Positions 1 to 9,229 of a DNA stretch of 63,708 nucleotides are shown here, piece after piece (within the stretch, counting starts at the first letter, position 1; each line of letters opens with the position of its first letter). Made by a program: the position numbers and the translations under genes. Origin of the DNA: Akkermansia muciniphila (GTDB taxonomy: Bacteria; Verrucomicrobiota; Verrucomicrobiia; Verrucomicrobiales; Akkermansiaceae); NCBI GenBank assembly GCA_945860285.1, contig CAMAQB010000007.1, forward strand, positions 1 to 63,708, read 5' to 3'. Below the pieces are notes generated by a model that made no database searches, was not told the DNA's origin, and was given only the letters and a program-made list of their open reading frames with translations.

Positions 1-99
1 CCATAGCCTTCCTTCCCACGGTCGGTCACCCTCCCGCAGTTGGCTTCTGGTAGTGCTTTTCATCGCTAGCAGTTCCTTTTGTTCTTCGATGTTCATTCT
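1..99 (-). CDS. possible 5' end of an unidentified gene cut by the window edge
   Basis: An open frame begins with ATG at 97-99 on the minus strand and stays open to the window edge, giving 33 hydrophilic residues starting MNIEEQKELLAMKS. There is no clear Shine-Dalgarno sequence, and a GTG lies three codons further upstream. It points away from the topoisomerase gene. I do not recognise the product. The frame is too short to separate from chance, so this is only a candidate partial gene. Confidence 0.25.
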
Positions 100-160
100 A
101 TTCACAAGGGACTTGAACCCTTTTTAGTTTCAGTGCATGCTACGCACACGCAAGGCGTCC

Positions 161-255
161 CTCCTAACGCCTGACCCGCCTCCAGTTCCAGCCACCATGA
201 CCGTTATAACATCAACCCCGTGTTCCACCCTCGCCCCCGGTCAGGCGTAGGAGGA
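161..255. terminator. imperfect long inverted repeat downstream of the topoisomerase gene
   Basis: The arms 161-176 and 239-255 are near-perfect reverse complements (CTCCTAACGCCTGACC against GGTCAGGCGTAGGAG, one base missing). They are separated by about 62 nt. The structure sits just past the stop of the minus-strand topoisomerase gene at 267, so it could act as a 3' hairpin or be a small repeat. No clear U-run follows. Confidence 0.3.
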
Positions 256-266
256 CTCGACGTTAA

Positions 267-2249
267 TCACGCGCCGGCCTCGGGATCGAAGTCCTTCGGT
301 GCGCGGATGATTTTCTCGACGGCGTGTTTGGTGAGCAGGTTGCCACCGCTGGCGCGGCCTTTGACGGCTACTTCCGAAAATTGAAAGGGCCGGGTGACGT
401 TGCGGAGTCGCAGTTGTGGTTTGAGATGGACGATCAAGGTCTGCGCCGCGCTGTCTTTTTCTGTCTTGTGAACGGCGAAATACAAAATCCGCGTGCCTGC
501 CTTGCCCTTGGCGAGATCGTACACCTTGTCGCGGGTCACGCCGCCGATTTGAAACCGTTTGGCATACACCGCGCCTTCCTTGCCGTCGCGATAGATGATC
601 GAATAAAATAGCGGCTCGTCCTTGCGCAATACCGCCACGTGGATCGGCTTCTGCCCGATGAACACCTTGTCCGCGATTTTGACGACCTTCATTTTGGCAT
701 CCTGGGTCATCGCGATGACATCATCGATCGTCGAGCATTTTTCCACGGCTTCGTCCTTTTTGAGGCCGTAGCCAGCGAAGCCGTTTTTCCAGTCCACGTA
801 AAGCGTTTCTGTGGCCGCAACCACCTGTGCGCGATCCACCCGGTCAAATGTGGCAATCTCGGTGCGCCGCTCCCGACCTTCACCATATTTTTTCTTCAAA
901 TCCTCAAACCACTTGATGGTGTATTTGTTGAGCTGCTTGAAATTTTTCTGGGTGGTGTCGATGTCCTTTTCCAACCCACGGATTTCCTCGTCGGCTTTGA
1001 AGGCATCGAATTTGGAAATGCGCTTGATCTTGATTTCGGTGAGCCTGACGATGTCCTCTTCAGTAACTTCGCGTTTGAGCAACTTTTTGAAAGGCTGCAA
1101 TCCATCATCGATCGCCTTGATCACGGCCTCCCAGGTTTCGCACTCTTCGATGTCGCGATAGATGCGGTTTTCGATGAAGATTTTCTCCAGCGAGCTGAAG
1201 TGCCATTTCTCCGCCAGTTCCGCCAGTTTGATTTGCAATTCCATGCCCAGCAAATCCTTGGTGTGGGTGGTGTTGCGACGGAGAATTTCCGAGACCCCGA
1301 GAAACTGCGGCTTGCCATCGGCGATGACGCAGGCATTGGGTGAAATCGACAACTCGCAATCGGTGAACGCATAGAGGGCATCACGCGCGGTCTCGGGCTC
1401 GACACCGGCCGGCAGGTGCACGAGGATATCGCAGAACTCGGCCGTGTTGTCCTCGATCTTCTGGATCTTGATTTTTCCCTTGTCCGCCGCCGCGACGATG
1501 CTTTCCATCACCGCGCCGGTGGTGGTACCAAAGGGGATCTCGGTGATCCGCAACAGGCCTTTTTTTTCCGTGGAAATTCTCGCCCTCACGCGGATTCGCC
1601 CGCCGCGCAAGCCGTCGCGGTATTCGGCCACATCCATGATGCCCGCGGTGGGGAAATCCGGCACCAGAGTGAATGGTTCGTTGCGCAGGATCGCGATGGA
1701 GGCATCGATGAGTTCGATGAAATTGTGCGGCAGCACCTTGCAGGCAAGACCCACCGCAATTCCCTCCACACCCTGAGCGAGCAGGAGCGGAAACTTCACC
1801 GGCAGCGTCACGGGCTCCTTGTTGCGGCCATCGTAACTCGGTGTCCACTCGGTGGTCTTGGGATTGAACACCACCTCCAGGGCAAACTTGGTGAGCCGGG
1901 CCTCGATGTAGCGCGATGCCGCCGCGCTGTCGCCGGTAAGGATGTTCCCCCAGTTGCCCTGGGTGTCGATCAACAATTCTTTCTGCCCCAGTTGCACCAT
2001 CGCGTCGCCGATCGATGCGTCGCCATGAGGATGGTATTTCATGGTGTTGCCGACGATGTTGGCGACTTTGTTGTATCGACCGTCATCGAGTTCCTTGGTC
2101 GAATGCATGATCCGCCGCTGCACCGGCTTAAGCCCGTCGTTCAAATGCGGCACCGCGCGTTCGAGAATCACATAACTGGCATAATCGAGAAAGTAATCGG
2201 AATACATCGCCCCCAATGAGGAAGGATGATCGTCGGAATCGGTTGTCAT
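267..2249 (-). CDS. parC: DNA topoisomerase IV subunit A (type IIA, ParC/GyrA family)
   Basis: This is the breakage-reunion subunit of a type IIA topoisomerase, which decatenates and relaxes DNA in a heterotetramer with an ATPase B subunit. The 660-residue protein starts with the DYASYVILERAVP block (about 22-34) and KPVQRR (41-46), followed by HPHGD (73-77). The catalytic tyrosine is Tyr114 in SRYIEARL. The closest style is the short ParC-like subunit of Bacteroidetes and Verrucomicrobia, with a reduced C-terminal region rather than a full GyrA six-bladed propeller. The partner parE is not next to it: upstream is a divergent TPR gene. The ATG at 2249 directly precedes a recognisable N-terminus. 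Calling it topoisomerase IV rather than a second gyrase A is an inference from length and style. Confidence 0.9.
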   Translation of the reverse strand: MTTDSDDHPSSLGAMYSDYFLDYASYVILERAVPHLNDGLKPVQRRIMHSTKELDDGRYNKVANIVGNTMKYHPHGDASIGDAMVQLGQKELLIDTQGNWGNILTGDSAAASRYIEARLTKFALEVVFNPKTTEWTPSYDGRNKEPVTLPVKFPLLLAQGVEGIAVGLACKVLPHNFIELIDASIAILRNEPFTLVPDFPTAGIMDVAEYRDGLRGGRIRVRARISTEKKGLLRITEIPFGTTTGAVMESIVAAADKGKIKIQKIEDNTAEFCDILVHLPAGVEPETARDALYAFTDCELSISPNACVIADGKPQFLGVSEILRRNTTHTKDLLGMELQIKLAELAEKWHFSSLEKIFIENRIYRDIEECETWEAVIKAIDDGLQPFKKLLKREVTEEDIVRLTEIKIKRISKFDAFKADEEIRGLEKDIDTTQKNFKQLNKYTIKWFEDLKKKYGEGRERRTEIATFDRVDRAQVVAATETLYVDWKNGFAGYGLKKDEAVEKCSTIDDVIAMTQDAKMKVVKIADKVFIGQKPIHVAVLRKDEPLFYSIIYRDGKEGAVYAKRFQIGGVTRDKVYDLAKGKAGTRILYFAVHKTEKDSAAQTLIVHLKPQLRLRNVTRPFQFSEVAVKGRASGGNLLTKHAVEKIIRAPKDFDPEAGA

Positions 2250-2500
2250 CGCGGGAGATGATTAAGCATTCCAAATCAACTACGCAAGTCCTTTTGTACC
2301 AGGGCGGTTTTTCCGCGCGAACGAACCAGTGAACGCAGCCCTGATTTTTTCGTGATCGACGTGGCTCGATTTCATGATTACAACAATGGAACAATTCGAC
2401 GACGGCTCGGTAAACACGGGTTGTTACTGTTACGCGGAAAATGAATGCGAACTTGGACAAGAGGGCAGGAAAACAGTGCAACGGAGTCGTCCGGCATGCG

Positions 2501-3364
2501 ATGATCATTTGCATGGAACTGAATAGGGCATGGCCCTGCCTGATGATTGTGCTGGCATTGATGCAATCTGTGTCGGCTCACGGCGCCTATCACGATGTGG
2601 TGCGAAAAATCCGCGAACAGTTGAAACAGCAGCCCGACAATGCGGCACTGCATTTCAAACTCGCCCAGGCCCATGTCGGTCACGAGGAAGCATCCGCCTG
2701 CCTGGAGGAATTGAAGGTCGTCGAAAATCTGGCACCGGGTGCATACCCGACCGCCCCCCTGCGCGGCCTGGCTCTCTCCATCGCCGACAAAGACGAGGAA
2801 GCCAAAACAGAGCTGGACGGTTTTCTAACGAAAAATCCCCGGCATGGCGCCGCCCTAGCCACCCGCGGCAGGGTGCTGATGAAACTCAAGCGACCGGCCG
2901 AAGCGGTCGTCGACCTGCAAAATGCGGTGAAGTTCACATCGGCTCCCGAGGTCGAACTGATCCAGGACCTGAGCGATGTCTGCATGCAGGTGGGAAAACC
3001 GAAAATGGCGAGTCAGACAATCGACGAGGCGTTGAAAACATCGGGCGATTCCCCCGCCCTGTTGCAGATGGCCCTCGTGATCGAACGCGAAACGAAGAAC
3101 TGGGATGCCGCCTTGCGTCGCATCGAGGCCCTTCAGAAATTCGCACCTCGTCCGGAAACATGGATGGCCGAACGAGCGCTTTTGCTATCAACGGCAGGCC
3201 GCACTGAAGAATCGCGCGCGGCCTGGATTGCCCTGCGCGACCGGCTTCTCTCCCTGCCGAATCTTGAACGCGGATCGCCGCAGAATTCCGAACTTCTCAA
3301 ACAGGCCCGCAAGGCATTGGGCGAGACATTTCCCGAACCGGTGTCCATTGCTCCGAAACCATGA
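2501..3364 (+). CDS. secreted TPR-repeat protein
   Basis: This is a protein of about 287 residues with a hydrophobic signal sequence (MELNRAWPCLMIVLALMQ followed by SVSA) and then helical tetratricopeptide-like repeats across about 50-260 (for example DNAALHFKLAQAHVGH and PRHGAALATRGRVLMKLKRPAEA). TPRs are protein-protein scaffolds; the partner is unknown. An upstream in-frame ATG exists at 2441, but the signal peptide begins right after the ATGs at 2501 and 2513. Its stop overlaps the start of the metallophosphoesterase (ATGATG at 3361), so the two are probably co-translated. The C-terminus is proline-rich and unremarkable. Confidence 0.75.
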   Translation: MIICMELNRAWPCLMIVLALMQSVSAHGAYHDVVRKIREQLKQQPDNAALHFKLAQAHVGHEEASACLEELKVVENLAPGAYPTAPLRGLALSIADKDEEAKTELDGFLTKNPRHGAALATRGRVLMKLKRPAEAVVDLQNAVKFTSAPEVELIQDLSDVCMQVGKPKMASQTIDEALKTSGDSPALLQMALVIERETKNWDAALRRIEALQKFAPRPETWMAERALLLSTAGRTEESRAAWIALRDRLLSLPNLERGSPQNSELLKQARKALGETFPEPVSIAPKP

Positions 3365-4680
3365 TGCACCTGCTGAATCTTTCCCTGATGAACCCGACCC
3401 GAATATTCACCATTCTCGCGAAGCTCTCCTTGCCGATGGCGGCGCAGCTTTCACTTTCCGCTACCACGCCGACCATCGCACTGCATTCGCCCGCCAGCCT
3501 GGCATCGGTGACCGCGCCCGCCACCACTCTTCAGGTCTCCCTCGGTGATCCAAAAAACCAAGCGCTCACCGTGACGTTTTATGGTCGGATGAAACCCCCG
3601 GCGCCCGGCCCGGACTTCACCTTGGTGATTCTGCCCGACACCCAGTTTTATGCGGAGAACCTCAACAACCGCTTTCCTCAGTTTCTCTCGCAAACGAACT
3701 GGATCGTCAGTTCCAAGAACAGCTTGAACACCGTCTTTGTCGCCCACGTGGGTGACATGACACAAAACTACGACACCTTGGAGGACGAGTTCATTCGCTC
3801 CGACCAGGCAATGGACATCATCGAGAATCCGGCCACGACCCTTCTCACTCACGGCATCCCCTGGGGCGGCGCGCCGGGCAATCACGACATCGGCCCCGGT
3901 GGATCGACGAAATTCTGGAACCAGTATTTCGGCACCGCACGTTGGGCCGGTCGCAACTACTGGGGGGGCAACTACGGCTCGAACAACAATAACAACTATC
4001 AGCTCTTCAGCGCCAGTGGACTGGATTTTATCGTCGTCAATCTGATCTACAACGCCAACACCGACGGCAACCAAGCGGTGCTGGACTGGGCGGACGCGCT
4101 GTTGAAAGCTCATCCTGACCGCCGAGCCATCATCACCAGCCACTGGCTGATCAACACCAGCTTACCACCGGCCAACGCCGACTGGGGCGGTCATGGGCAG
4201 GCGGTTTACGACAACTTGAAGGACAACCCGAATCTTTTTCTGATGCTCTGCGGACACATCCATGGAGAAGGTCGAAGAGTCGATGTCTTCGAGGGCCGCA
4301 GCGTGCACACCGTGCTGCAGGATTACCAGAACCGCAGCGATGGCGAAGGCGGCGGCGGTTCCTGGCTGCGCTATTTCACGTTCTCCCCGGCAAACAACGA
4401 GATCCGCGCCAGAACTTTCCGCACCACCACCGGCGCTTACGAAACCGATGCCGACAGCGAATTCACCCTGCCGTACAACATGACATCACCCGCTGCCTGG
4501 GTCGAGCTGGGCACTGTGAACTCTCCCGGAGGCGCAGCCACGACGAAACTTGATTGGACGGGTCTGAAACCGGGAACCGACTACGAATGGTATGCCGCCG
4601 TCTCCGATGGTGCCAATCCCGTTAGCAGTGAGGCCCGGAGTTTCAGTGTCCCCCCCCCTGAGACGATTCAGCCGAGGTAA
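3361..4680 (+). CDS. secreted calcineurin-like metallophosphoesterase with C-terminal FN3-like segment
   Basis: This is a predicted extracytoplasmic phosphoesterase of 439 residues. A hydrophobic N-terminus (about 15-35) is followed by a beta-rich lead-in. The catalytic domain shows the ordered two-metal motifs PDTQ (Asp93), HVGD (131-132), GNHD (173-176), a SHW histidine and GHIHGEGR. The C-terminal 55 residues (about LDWTGLKPGTDYEWYAAVSD) look like a fibronectin type III strand set that stops early. It overlaps the TPR gene by four bases. A run of nine C residues (4650-4658) lies eleven codons before the stop. Dropping one C would join this frame to the esterase frame downstream, so the C-terminus should be treated with caution. 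The substrate is unknown. Confidence 0.85.
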   Translation: MMHLLNLSLMNPTRIFTILAKLSLPMAAQLSLSATTPTIALHSPASLASVTAPATTLQVSLGDPKNQALTVTFYGRMKPPAPGPDFTLVILPDTQFYAENLNNRFPQFLSQTNWIVSSKNSLNTVFVAHVGDMTQNYDTLEDEFIRSDQAMDIIENPATTLLTHGIPWGGAPGNHDIGPGGSTKFWNQYFGTARWAGRNYWGGNYGSNNNNNYQLFSASGLDFIVVNLIYNANTDGNQAVLDWADALLKAHPDRRAIITSHWLINTSLPPANADWGGHGQAVYDNLKDNPNLFLMLCGHIHGEGRRVDVFEGRSVHTVLQDYQNRSDGEGGGGSWLRYFTFSPANNEIRARTFRTTTGAYETDADSEFTLPYNMTSPAAWVELGTVNSPGGAATTKLDWTGLKPGTDYEWYAAVSDGANPVSSEARSFSVPPPETIQPR

Positions 4681-4807
4681 TCTTCGCTGCCGTCCAGTTT
4701 TCGGATTTCACAACGCCTGCCTCGGACCATCTAACAACCTGCAAACCACCAGTTCTCCGGAAAATGCTGGTCATTTCACCTCCTTTGCTGTCAGCTTGAG
4801 CCCGCCG

Positions 4808-5671
4808 ATGAAGAATCGATTCTGGATCCGGATCTTGTTGATGATCGCGCTGACGGGCTGGATGTCGGCGGCCGAGACGCTTGTTTATAAAAATGTCGAC
4901 GGTCGCGAACTGAAGTTGTCGATTGAGAAACCCGCGGCGTGGAAGGCCGGCGACCGGCATCCGGCGATCGTGTTCTTTTTTGGCGGCGGCTGGGTGGGCG
5001 GAAGCGCCACGCAGTTTCTCAAACAAAGCGAGTATCTCGCGCAGCGGGGCATGGTCGGCGTGCGCGTCGAATACCGAACGATCCCCAAGGGCGACAAAGG
5101 TCCACCTTCTGTTTGTTGTGCCGATGCCAAATCGGCGATGCGCTATGTGCGCGCCCATGCCGACGAATTGGGAATCGATCCCCAGCGCATAGCCGCAGCA
5201 GGTGGCTCGGCGGGAGGTCATCTGGCGGCCTTCACAACCATGGTTGACGGCCAGGATGCCCCTGACGATGACTTGAAGGTATCCTGCAAAGCCAATGCCC
5301 TGGTGCTGTTCAATCCGGTGTTCAACAACGGCCCAGGCCAGTATGGCAACGAACGCATGGGCGCGGATTTTTTGAAATTCTCGCCCGCCCACCATGTCAC
5401 CGCGCAAACGCCTCCCACCATCGTGTTTCTGGGCGACTCGGACAAACTGATCCCCGTTGACGTGCTGCGAAAATTCGCAGCCGGAATGAAAAAAGTCGGA
5501 GCCCGCTGCGAATCGCACATTTATGAGAAAAGCGGGCACGGATTTTTCAACAACGAGCCGCATTTTTCGGCAACGCTGTTTGAAACCGACACCTTCCTCG
5601 GTTCGCTGGGCTGGTTGCAGGGGCCGCCGACCCTGCCAAAGCCAAAGCTGAAAAAAATCGATGAATCATAG
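4808..5671 (+). CDS. secreted alpha/beta-hydrolase (BD-FAE/acetyl-xylan-esterase-like)
   Basis: This is an exported serine esterase of 287 residues. The ATG at 4808 starts a classical signal peptide (MKNRFWIRILLMIALTGWMSAA). The frame is open further upstream, but that part looks non-coding. The oxyanion-hole stretch FFFGGGWVGGS (57-67), the nucleophile Ser134 in GGSAGG, an acid in GDSDKLIP (209-216) and the histidine in SGHGFFN (His244) form a complete triad of the BD-FAE/lipase type. Such enzymes in polysaccharide-degrading bacteria remove acyl groups from carbohydrates, but the substrate here is not shown. It follows the phosphoesterase by 127 bp and precedes a PocR-AraC regulator in the same direction. 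Confidence 0.85.
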   Translation: MKNRFWIRILLMIALTGWMSAAETLVYKNVDGRELKLSIEKPAAWKAGDRHPAIVFFFGGGWVGGSATQFLKQSEYLAQRGMVGVRVEYRTIPKGDKGPPSVCCADAKSAMRYVRAHADELGIDPQRIAAAGGSAGGHLAAFTTMVDGQDAPDDDLKVSCKANALVLFNPVFNNGPGQYGNERMGADFLKFSPAHHVTAQTPPTIVFLGDSDKLIPVDVLRKFAAGMKKVGARCESHIYEKSGHGFFNNEPHFSATLFETDTFLGSLGWLQGPPTLPKPKLKKIDES

Positions 5672-5715
5672 TTCTTTGATTGAAAAGCCATGCCCGCTCC
5701 CCTAGAATTTGTTTC

Positions 5716-6657
5716 ATGCCCGCCAGGGAAACGTCACTTCACCCAAAAGAATCACATAAAATCTTTCAGAACTCGCTGTTTGAAAGATTGGCAAACTCCG
5801 AACGGTTCCTCGTCTATCAGGATGCCTTCCGCGCTGCCACCGGGCTGCCGCTGCGCCTCGTAGCCGCCGATACGGATCACTGGTGCCTTGACGATCAAAA
5901 CATCAACCGCAGTCCGTTCTGCGAGTTGCTCAACCTCTGCAAAAGCGCTTGCCACGCGTGCATCGATGTCAACACGCGGTTGATGAAGGATGCCACGGTG
6001 AACGGCCCCGCCACCTGTCATTGTTTTGCGGGGCTCTATGCATCCGCAGTGCCGATCAAACTCGGAGCTTCGACGATTGCCTATCTCAAAACCGGCCAGG
6101 TCTTTTCCCGCACCCCGGACGAAGACAGCTTCGAAAACGTGCTGGCGCTGCTCGGTCGAAAAACCATTCCCGCCAAGGATGTGGCCTTGCTCAAAACTGC
6201 CTATTTTGAGACGAGAACCATCGATCCAAAACGCTATCAAAGCATGATCACCCTGCTTTCCAGTTTCGCGGAGCAGCTTTCCGTCTACTGCGAACAACTG
6301 TCGATCATCGATCAGGGCTCCGAACCGGCGGCGATTGCCAAGGCGAAAAAATACATCCACAGCCATCTCGACCAGGCCCTGCCTCTCGGTGATGTCGCCC
6401 GCGTCGCCGGGCTCTCCGAATCCCATTTCTGCAGGCTGTTCAAGGAGAGCACCAATCTCACCCTCACCGACTACATCAACCGTTGCCGGATCGAATGGGC
6501 GAAGCGCGAGTTGCTCAATCCCGAAGTCCGCGTGTCCGAAATCGCCTATCAAATCGGCTACCAGTCGCTCTCGCAGTTCAACCGCTCCTTCGCGCGCATC
6601 ACCGGCTCCTCGCCGACAAATTTCCGCCGTCAACTGAACGATCCGGCGAATTCCTGA
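5716..6657 (+). CDS. PocR-domain AraC-family transcriptional regulator
   Basis: This is a 313-residue regulator. The N-terminal half is a PocR-type sensory domain, with its cysteine-rich signature FCELL...CKSACHACIDVN followed by TCHCFAGL. PocR domains bind small molecules, and some may coordinate metal through these cysteines. The C-terminal 100 residues hold the two AraC helix-turn-helices (GDVARVAGLSESHFCRLFKE and VSEIAYQIGYQSLSQFNRSF). A TTG at 5680 would add 12 residues, but ATG 5716 gives the better start. No strong ribosome site is visible. It probably controls neighbouring secreted-enzyme genes; the ligand is unknown. Confidence 0.85.
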   Translation: MPARETSLHPKESHKIFQNSLFERLANSERFLVYQDAFRAATGLPLRLVAADTDHWCLDDQNINRSPFCELLNLCKSACHACIDVNTRLMKDATVNGPATCHCFAGLYASAVPIKLGASTIAYLKTGQVFSRTPDEDSFENVLALLGRKTIPAKDVALLKTAYFETRTIDPKRYQSMITLLSSFAEQLSVYCEQLSIIDQGSEPAAIAKAKKYIHSHLDQALPLGDVARVAGLSESHFCRLFKESTNLTLTDYINRCRIEWAKRELLNPEVRVSEIAYQIGYQSLSQFNRSFARITGSSPTNFRRQLNDPANS

Positions 6658-6677
6658 AACAACAAATGCAGAACCCC

Positions 6678-7157
6678 ATGAAAACAATCGCCACCATTTT
6701 CACCCTGTGCGCCTGCCTTGGCTGGGCCAGGGAAGTGGAACTCAAGTCGATCGCTTTCACCGTCGTGGAAGACCAACGCATCTTTCAGCGCGCGGAGCAG
6801 GACAAGCGCTCCTGCGTCTGGACCGACACCGTGGCGGATGCGTCGAAATTGCTAGAGTCCTTTGGCATCGCGGACAAAAAAATTGAGATGAAGGAGGGCC
6901 AGTTACTGGCGGTCTTTCTCACCGAACCAATCCACGAGGATCTGACCGCGATTGTTTTCAACCGCAGCATGTCGGAAACCTTCGCCGATTTCGCCGACTC
7001 CGGATTGCGGGTGAAAATGAGCGCTCCTGCGGAAGGGAAAAAATACACCCATCTCACCGCGGTGGTTTTCACCCCCGTTCAGGCGGTGAAAACGATCGGG
7101 ATTCGCAGGATGGTGGAAGATGCCGTGTCAGAAAAGTTCAGCGCGGATCCGAAGTAA
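6678..7157 (+). CDS. hypothetical exported protein
   Basis: This is a protein of about 159 residues beginning with a short signal sequence (MKTIATIFTLCACLGWA) and then a mixed alpha/beta body with no cysteines after the signal region. I do not recognise a family. It starts 20 bp after the AraC regulator stops, in the same direction, and may be cotranscribed. An alternative ATG at 6666 adds four residues. It ends 23 bp before the convergent helicase gene. Confidence 0.6.
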   Translation: MKTIATIFTLCACLGWAREVELKSIAFTVVEDQRIFQRAEQDKRSCVWTDTVADASKLLESFGIADKKIEMKEGQLLAVFLTEPIHEDLTAIVFNRSMSETFADFADSGLRVKMSAPAEGKKYTHLTAVVFTPVQAVKTIGIRRMVEDAVSEKFSADPK

Positions 7158-7180
7158 GCGCCCTCGCCAAGGTCTGCTCG

Positions 7181-9205
7181 TTATTTTTTGTCGAGAAACA
7201 CCTCTTCCACAGGAGCATCGGGCAGGGCGTTGAGGAAATTTTTCCCATAGCGCTTGGTGAGGATCCGGTTGTCGAGAATGTGAATGAAGCCACGATCACC
7301 GGCGGTGCGGATCAGACGTCCCACTCCTTGTCTCATTTTCAGAATCGCCTCGGGCACGCTGTACTCCATGAAAGCATTGCCGCCTTCGGCCTCGATGGCT
7401 TCGATGCGCGATTGTGTCATGGGATGATCCGGCACCGCAAAGGGAAGTCGGGTCAGGATCACGTTCGACAACGCTTCGCCCGGCACGTCCACACCGGTCC
7501 AAAAACTATCGGTGCCAAAGAGAACGCTGTTGATGTCCTTGCGGAACTCCTCGATCATGCGATGCCGGGTCATTCCCCCGCCCTGCACCAGCAACTGCCA
7601 GCCTTTTTTGCGGAAAAACCCCTCGAGTTGCGTCGCCGCATCGCGCATCGCCCGATAACTTGTGAAGAGCACGAAGGCGCGACCCTGGCTCACTTCCACC
7701 GCCATCCGGATGGCGATGGCCAATGCCTTCGCATACCTGGGATCGGACGGCTCGGGCATGTCGCGGAAAATCTTCACCACCATCTGTTCGCGGTAGTTGA
7801 AGGGACTGCCAATCGTCATGCAGCGCGCTTCTTCGGCCCCAACCCGACCTTTGAACCATTGCAAGTTGGGGTCGCCAACGCCAAGGGTCGCGCTGGTCAT
7901 CACGCAGGTTTTCCCCGGCGCGAAAAGGAGGCGCCGCAAGGTCTCCGCCACCTTCACCGGCGCGGCGTGAAGGGAAAATTGCACTTCCTCGCGGCCACCG
8001 CGTTCGACCCAGTAAACATTCCCTTCCTCCTGTTGATCGAGGAAGACTTGCAGGGCGCCATGCAGCTCGCGGAGGCGGCGCGACGCGTCCTGCAACTCGG
8101 CTTTTGAAGCCTCCCCTTCCACGTCAGCCGCCAGCTCGTCGATCTCGTTCCACAAATCCCGCAAGGGACCGGCGAGAGAGTTGTCGACCAATCCCGGACG
8201 CCGGACCCGGAACTCCTTGGAGTATTGACCGAAGCGGACCGATTCGCCGATCGATTGAAAAAAGTTGTCGGCCTCGCCGAGCAGTCGTTCCACCGCGATC
8301 ATGGCGGATGCCTTGCGATAGCTTTTCAGCAATCCTTTTTTGGTGCGCGGATGATACAAGCGCATCAGGTCGAATTTCAATCCCGCCTGGCTGACCCGCA
8401 GGCCGAGCTGGGTTGCCGCCACGTGTTCGATGGTGTGCGCTTCATCGAGAACGACAAAATCGTTAGGAAACAGAAAGCCATTCATGGCACCGGCATCGCC
8501 CGCCGCGACATCATCCGCCGCGCCCAGCAGCGCGAAGAACAGGGTGTGGTTCACCACTACCATCTTCGCATCGGCCGCCGCCTTGCGCGCCTCCTGGAAA
8601 AAACAATTGCCGCGCGGTCCGCAATTGCGCGCCGTGCAGATGTGCGGATCGCTGCACACCTGCTGCCAAACTTTCGGCGAAGGCGTGAAGTCCATGCCGC
8701 TGAGGGTGCCGTCCCGCGTGGCTTCGGCCCAGCGGGCGATGGCCTTCAGCTCGTCGTCCTCCGAACTGGTGAACAAATCCGCGGTTTGCTCCATCGCCCG
8801 CCGCAATCGCACCGGGCAAAGGTAGTTGCCACGACCTTTCAAAAGAACTGCCGGAAAATCTTCGCGCAGCATTTTGCGCACGATGGGAATGTCCTTGCGA
8901 GTCAATTGCTCCTGCAAGTTGATCGTGTGCGTGGAGATTACCGCCTTGCGCCCGGTTTCGAGGGAATAGCGGGCGGCGGGCAGCAGATACGCCAGCGATT
9001 TCCCCACTCCCGTGCCCGCTTCCGCCAACAAGGCCGAACTGCCGACCAACGCTTCCGCCACCGCCACCGCCAGTTGCTGTTGTTGGGGACGATACTCGAA
9101 ATCCTTGGACTTCGACAGCAGCCCGCCGAGGGAAAATGCCGCGTGCATCTCCTCCGCCAGCCCCGGACCGGCCACCCCCTCGCTCACGGCAATCATGCTC
9201 GACAC
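7181..9205 (-). CDS. dinG: ATP-dependent DNA helicase, DinG/XPD-like with Fe-S cluster
   Basis: This is a superfamily 2 helicase of 674 residues. Walker A is AEAGTGVGKS (61-70). The four cysteines expected for the XPD/DinG 4Fe-4S domain are present (YLCPVRL, then VCSDPHICTARNCGPRGNC with its first, second and later cysteines). The DEAH box is LDEAHTIEH. The C-terminal lobe shows FVLFTSYRAM, SFWTGVDVPG and the arginine-finger motif QGVGRLIRT. Such enzymes unwind forked DNA, R-loops and G-quadruplexes during repair. It runs convergently to the exported protein gene. Length and motif order are normal for the YoaA/DinG group; which of the two it represents cannot be settled here. Confidence 0.9.
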   Translation of the reverse strand: MSSMIAVSEGVAGPGLAEEMHAAFSLGGLLSKSKDFEYRPQQQQLAVAVAEALVGSSALLAEAGTGVGKSLAYLLPAARYSLETGRKAVISTHTINLQEQLTRKDIPIVRKMLREDFPAVLLKGRGNYLCPVRLRRAMEQTADLFTSSEDDELKAIARWAEATRDGTLSGMDFTPSPKVWQQVCSDPHICTARNCGPRGNCFFQEARKAAADAKMVVVNHTLFFALLGAADDVAAGDAGAMNGFLFPNDFVVLDEAHTIEHVAATQLGLRVSQAGLKFDLMRLYHPRTKKGLLKSYRKASAMIAVERLLGEADNFFQSIGESVRFGQYSKEFRVRRPGLVDNSLAGPLRDLWNEIDELAADVEGEASKAELQDASRRLRELHGALQVFLDQQEEGNVYWVERGGREEVQFSLHAAPVKVAETLRRLLFAPGKTCVMTSATLGVGDPNLQWFKGRVGAEEARCMTIGSPFNYREQMVVKIFRDMPEPSDPRYAKALAIAIRMAVEVSQGRAFVLFTSYRAMRDAATQLEGFFRKKGWQLLVQGGGMTRHRMIEEFRKDINSVLFGTDSFWTGVDVPGEALSNVILTRLPFAVPDHPMTQSRIEAIEAEGGNAFMEYSVPEAILKMRQGVGRLIRTAGDRGFIHILDNRILTKRYGKNFLNALPDAPVEEVFLDKK

Positions 9206-9229
9206 CTCATGCTCGAATCCACTGCGGCA

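Noticed and set aside
103-125. tRNA T-arm-like hairpin on the minus strand (AAGGG-TTCAAGT-CCCTT)
   Set aside because: The loop matches a T-loop, but no acceptor stem, no properly spaced anticodon arm and no CCA-like end are present, so I do not call a tRNA or tmRNA.
639-1343. Plus-strand frames antisense to the topoisomerase gene
   Set aside because: Shadow frames of a clearly conserved protein on the minus strand.
4592-4807. N-terminal extension of the esterase or a true fusion with the metallophosphoesterase
   Set aside because: The extension is Pro/Arg-rich and unlike either family, while a good signal peptide begins at 4808.
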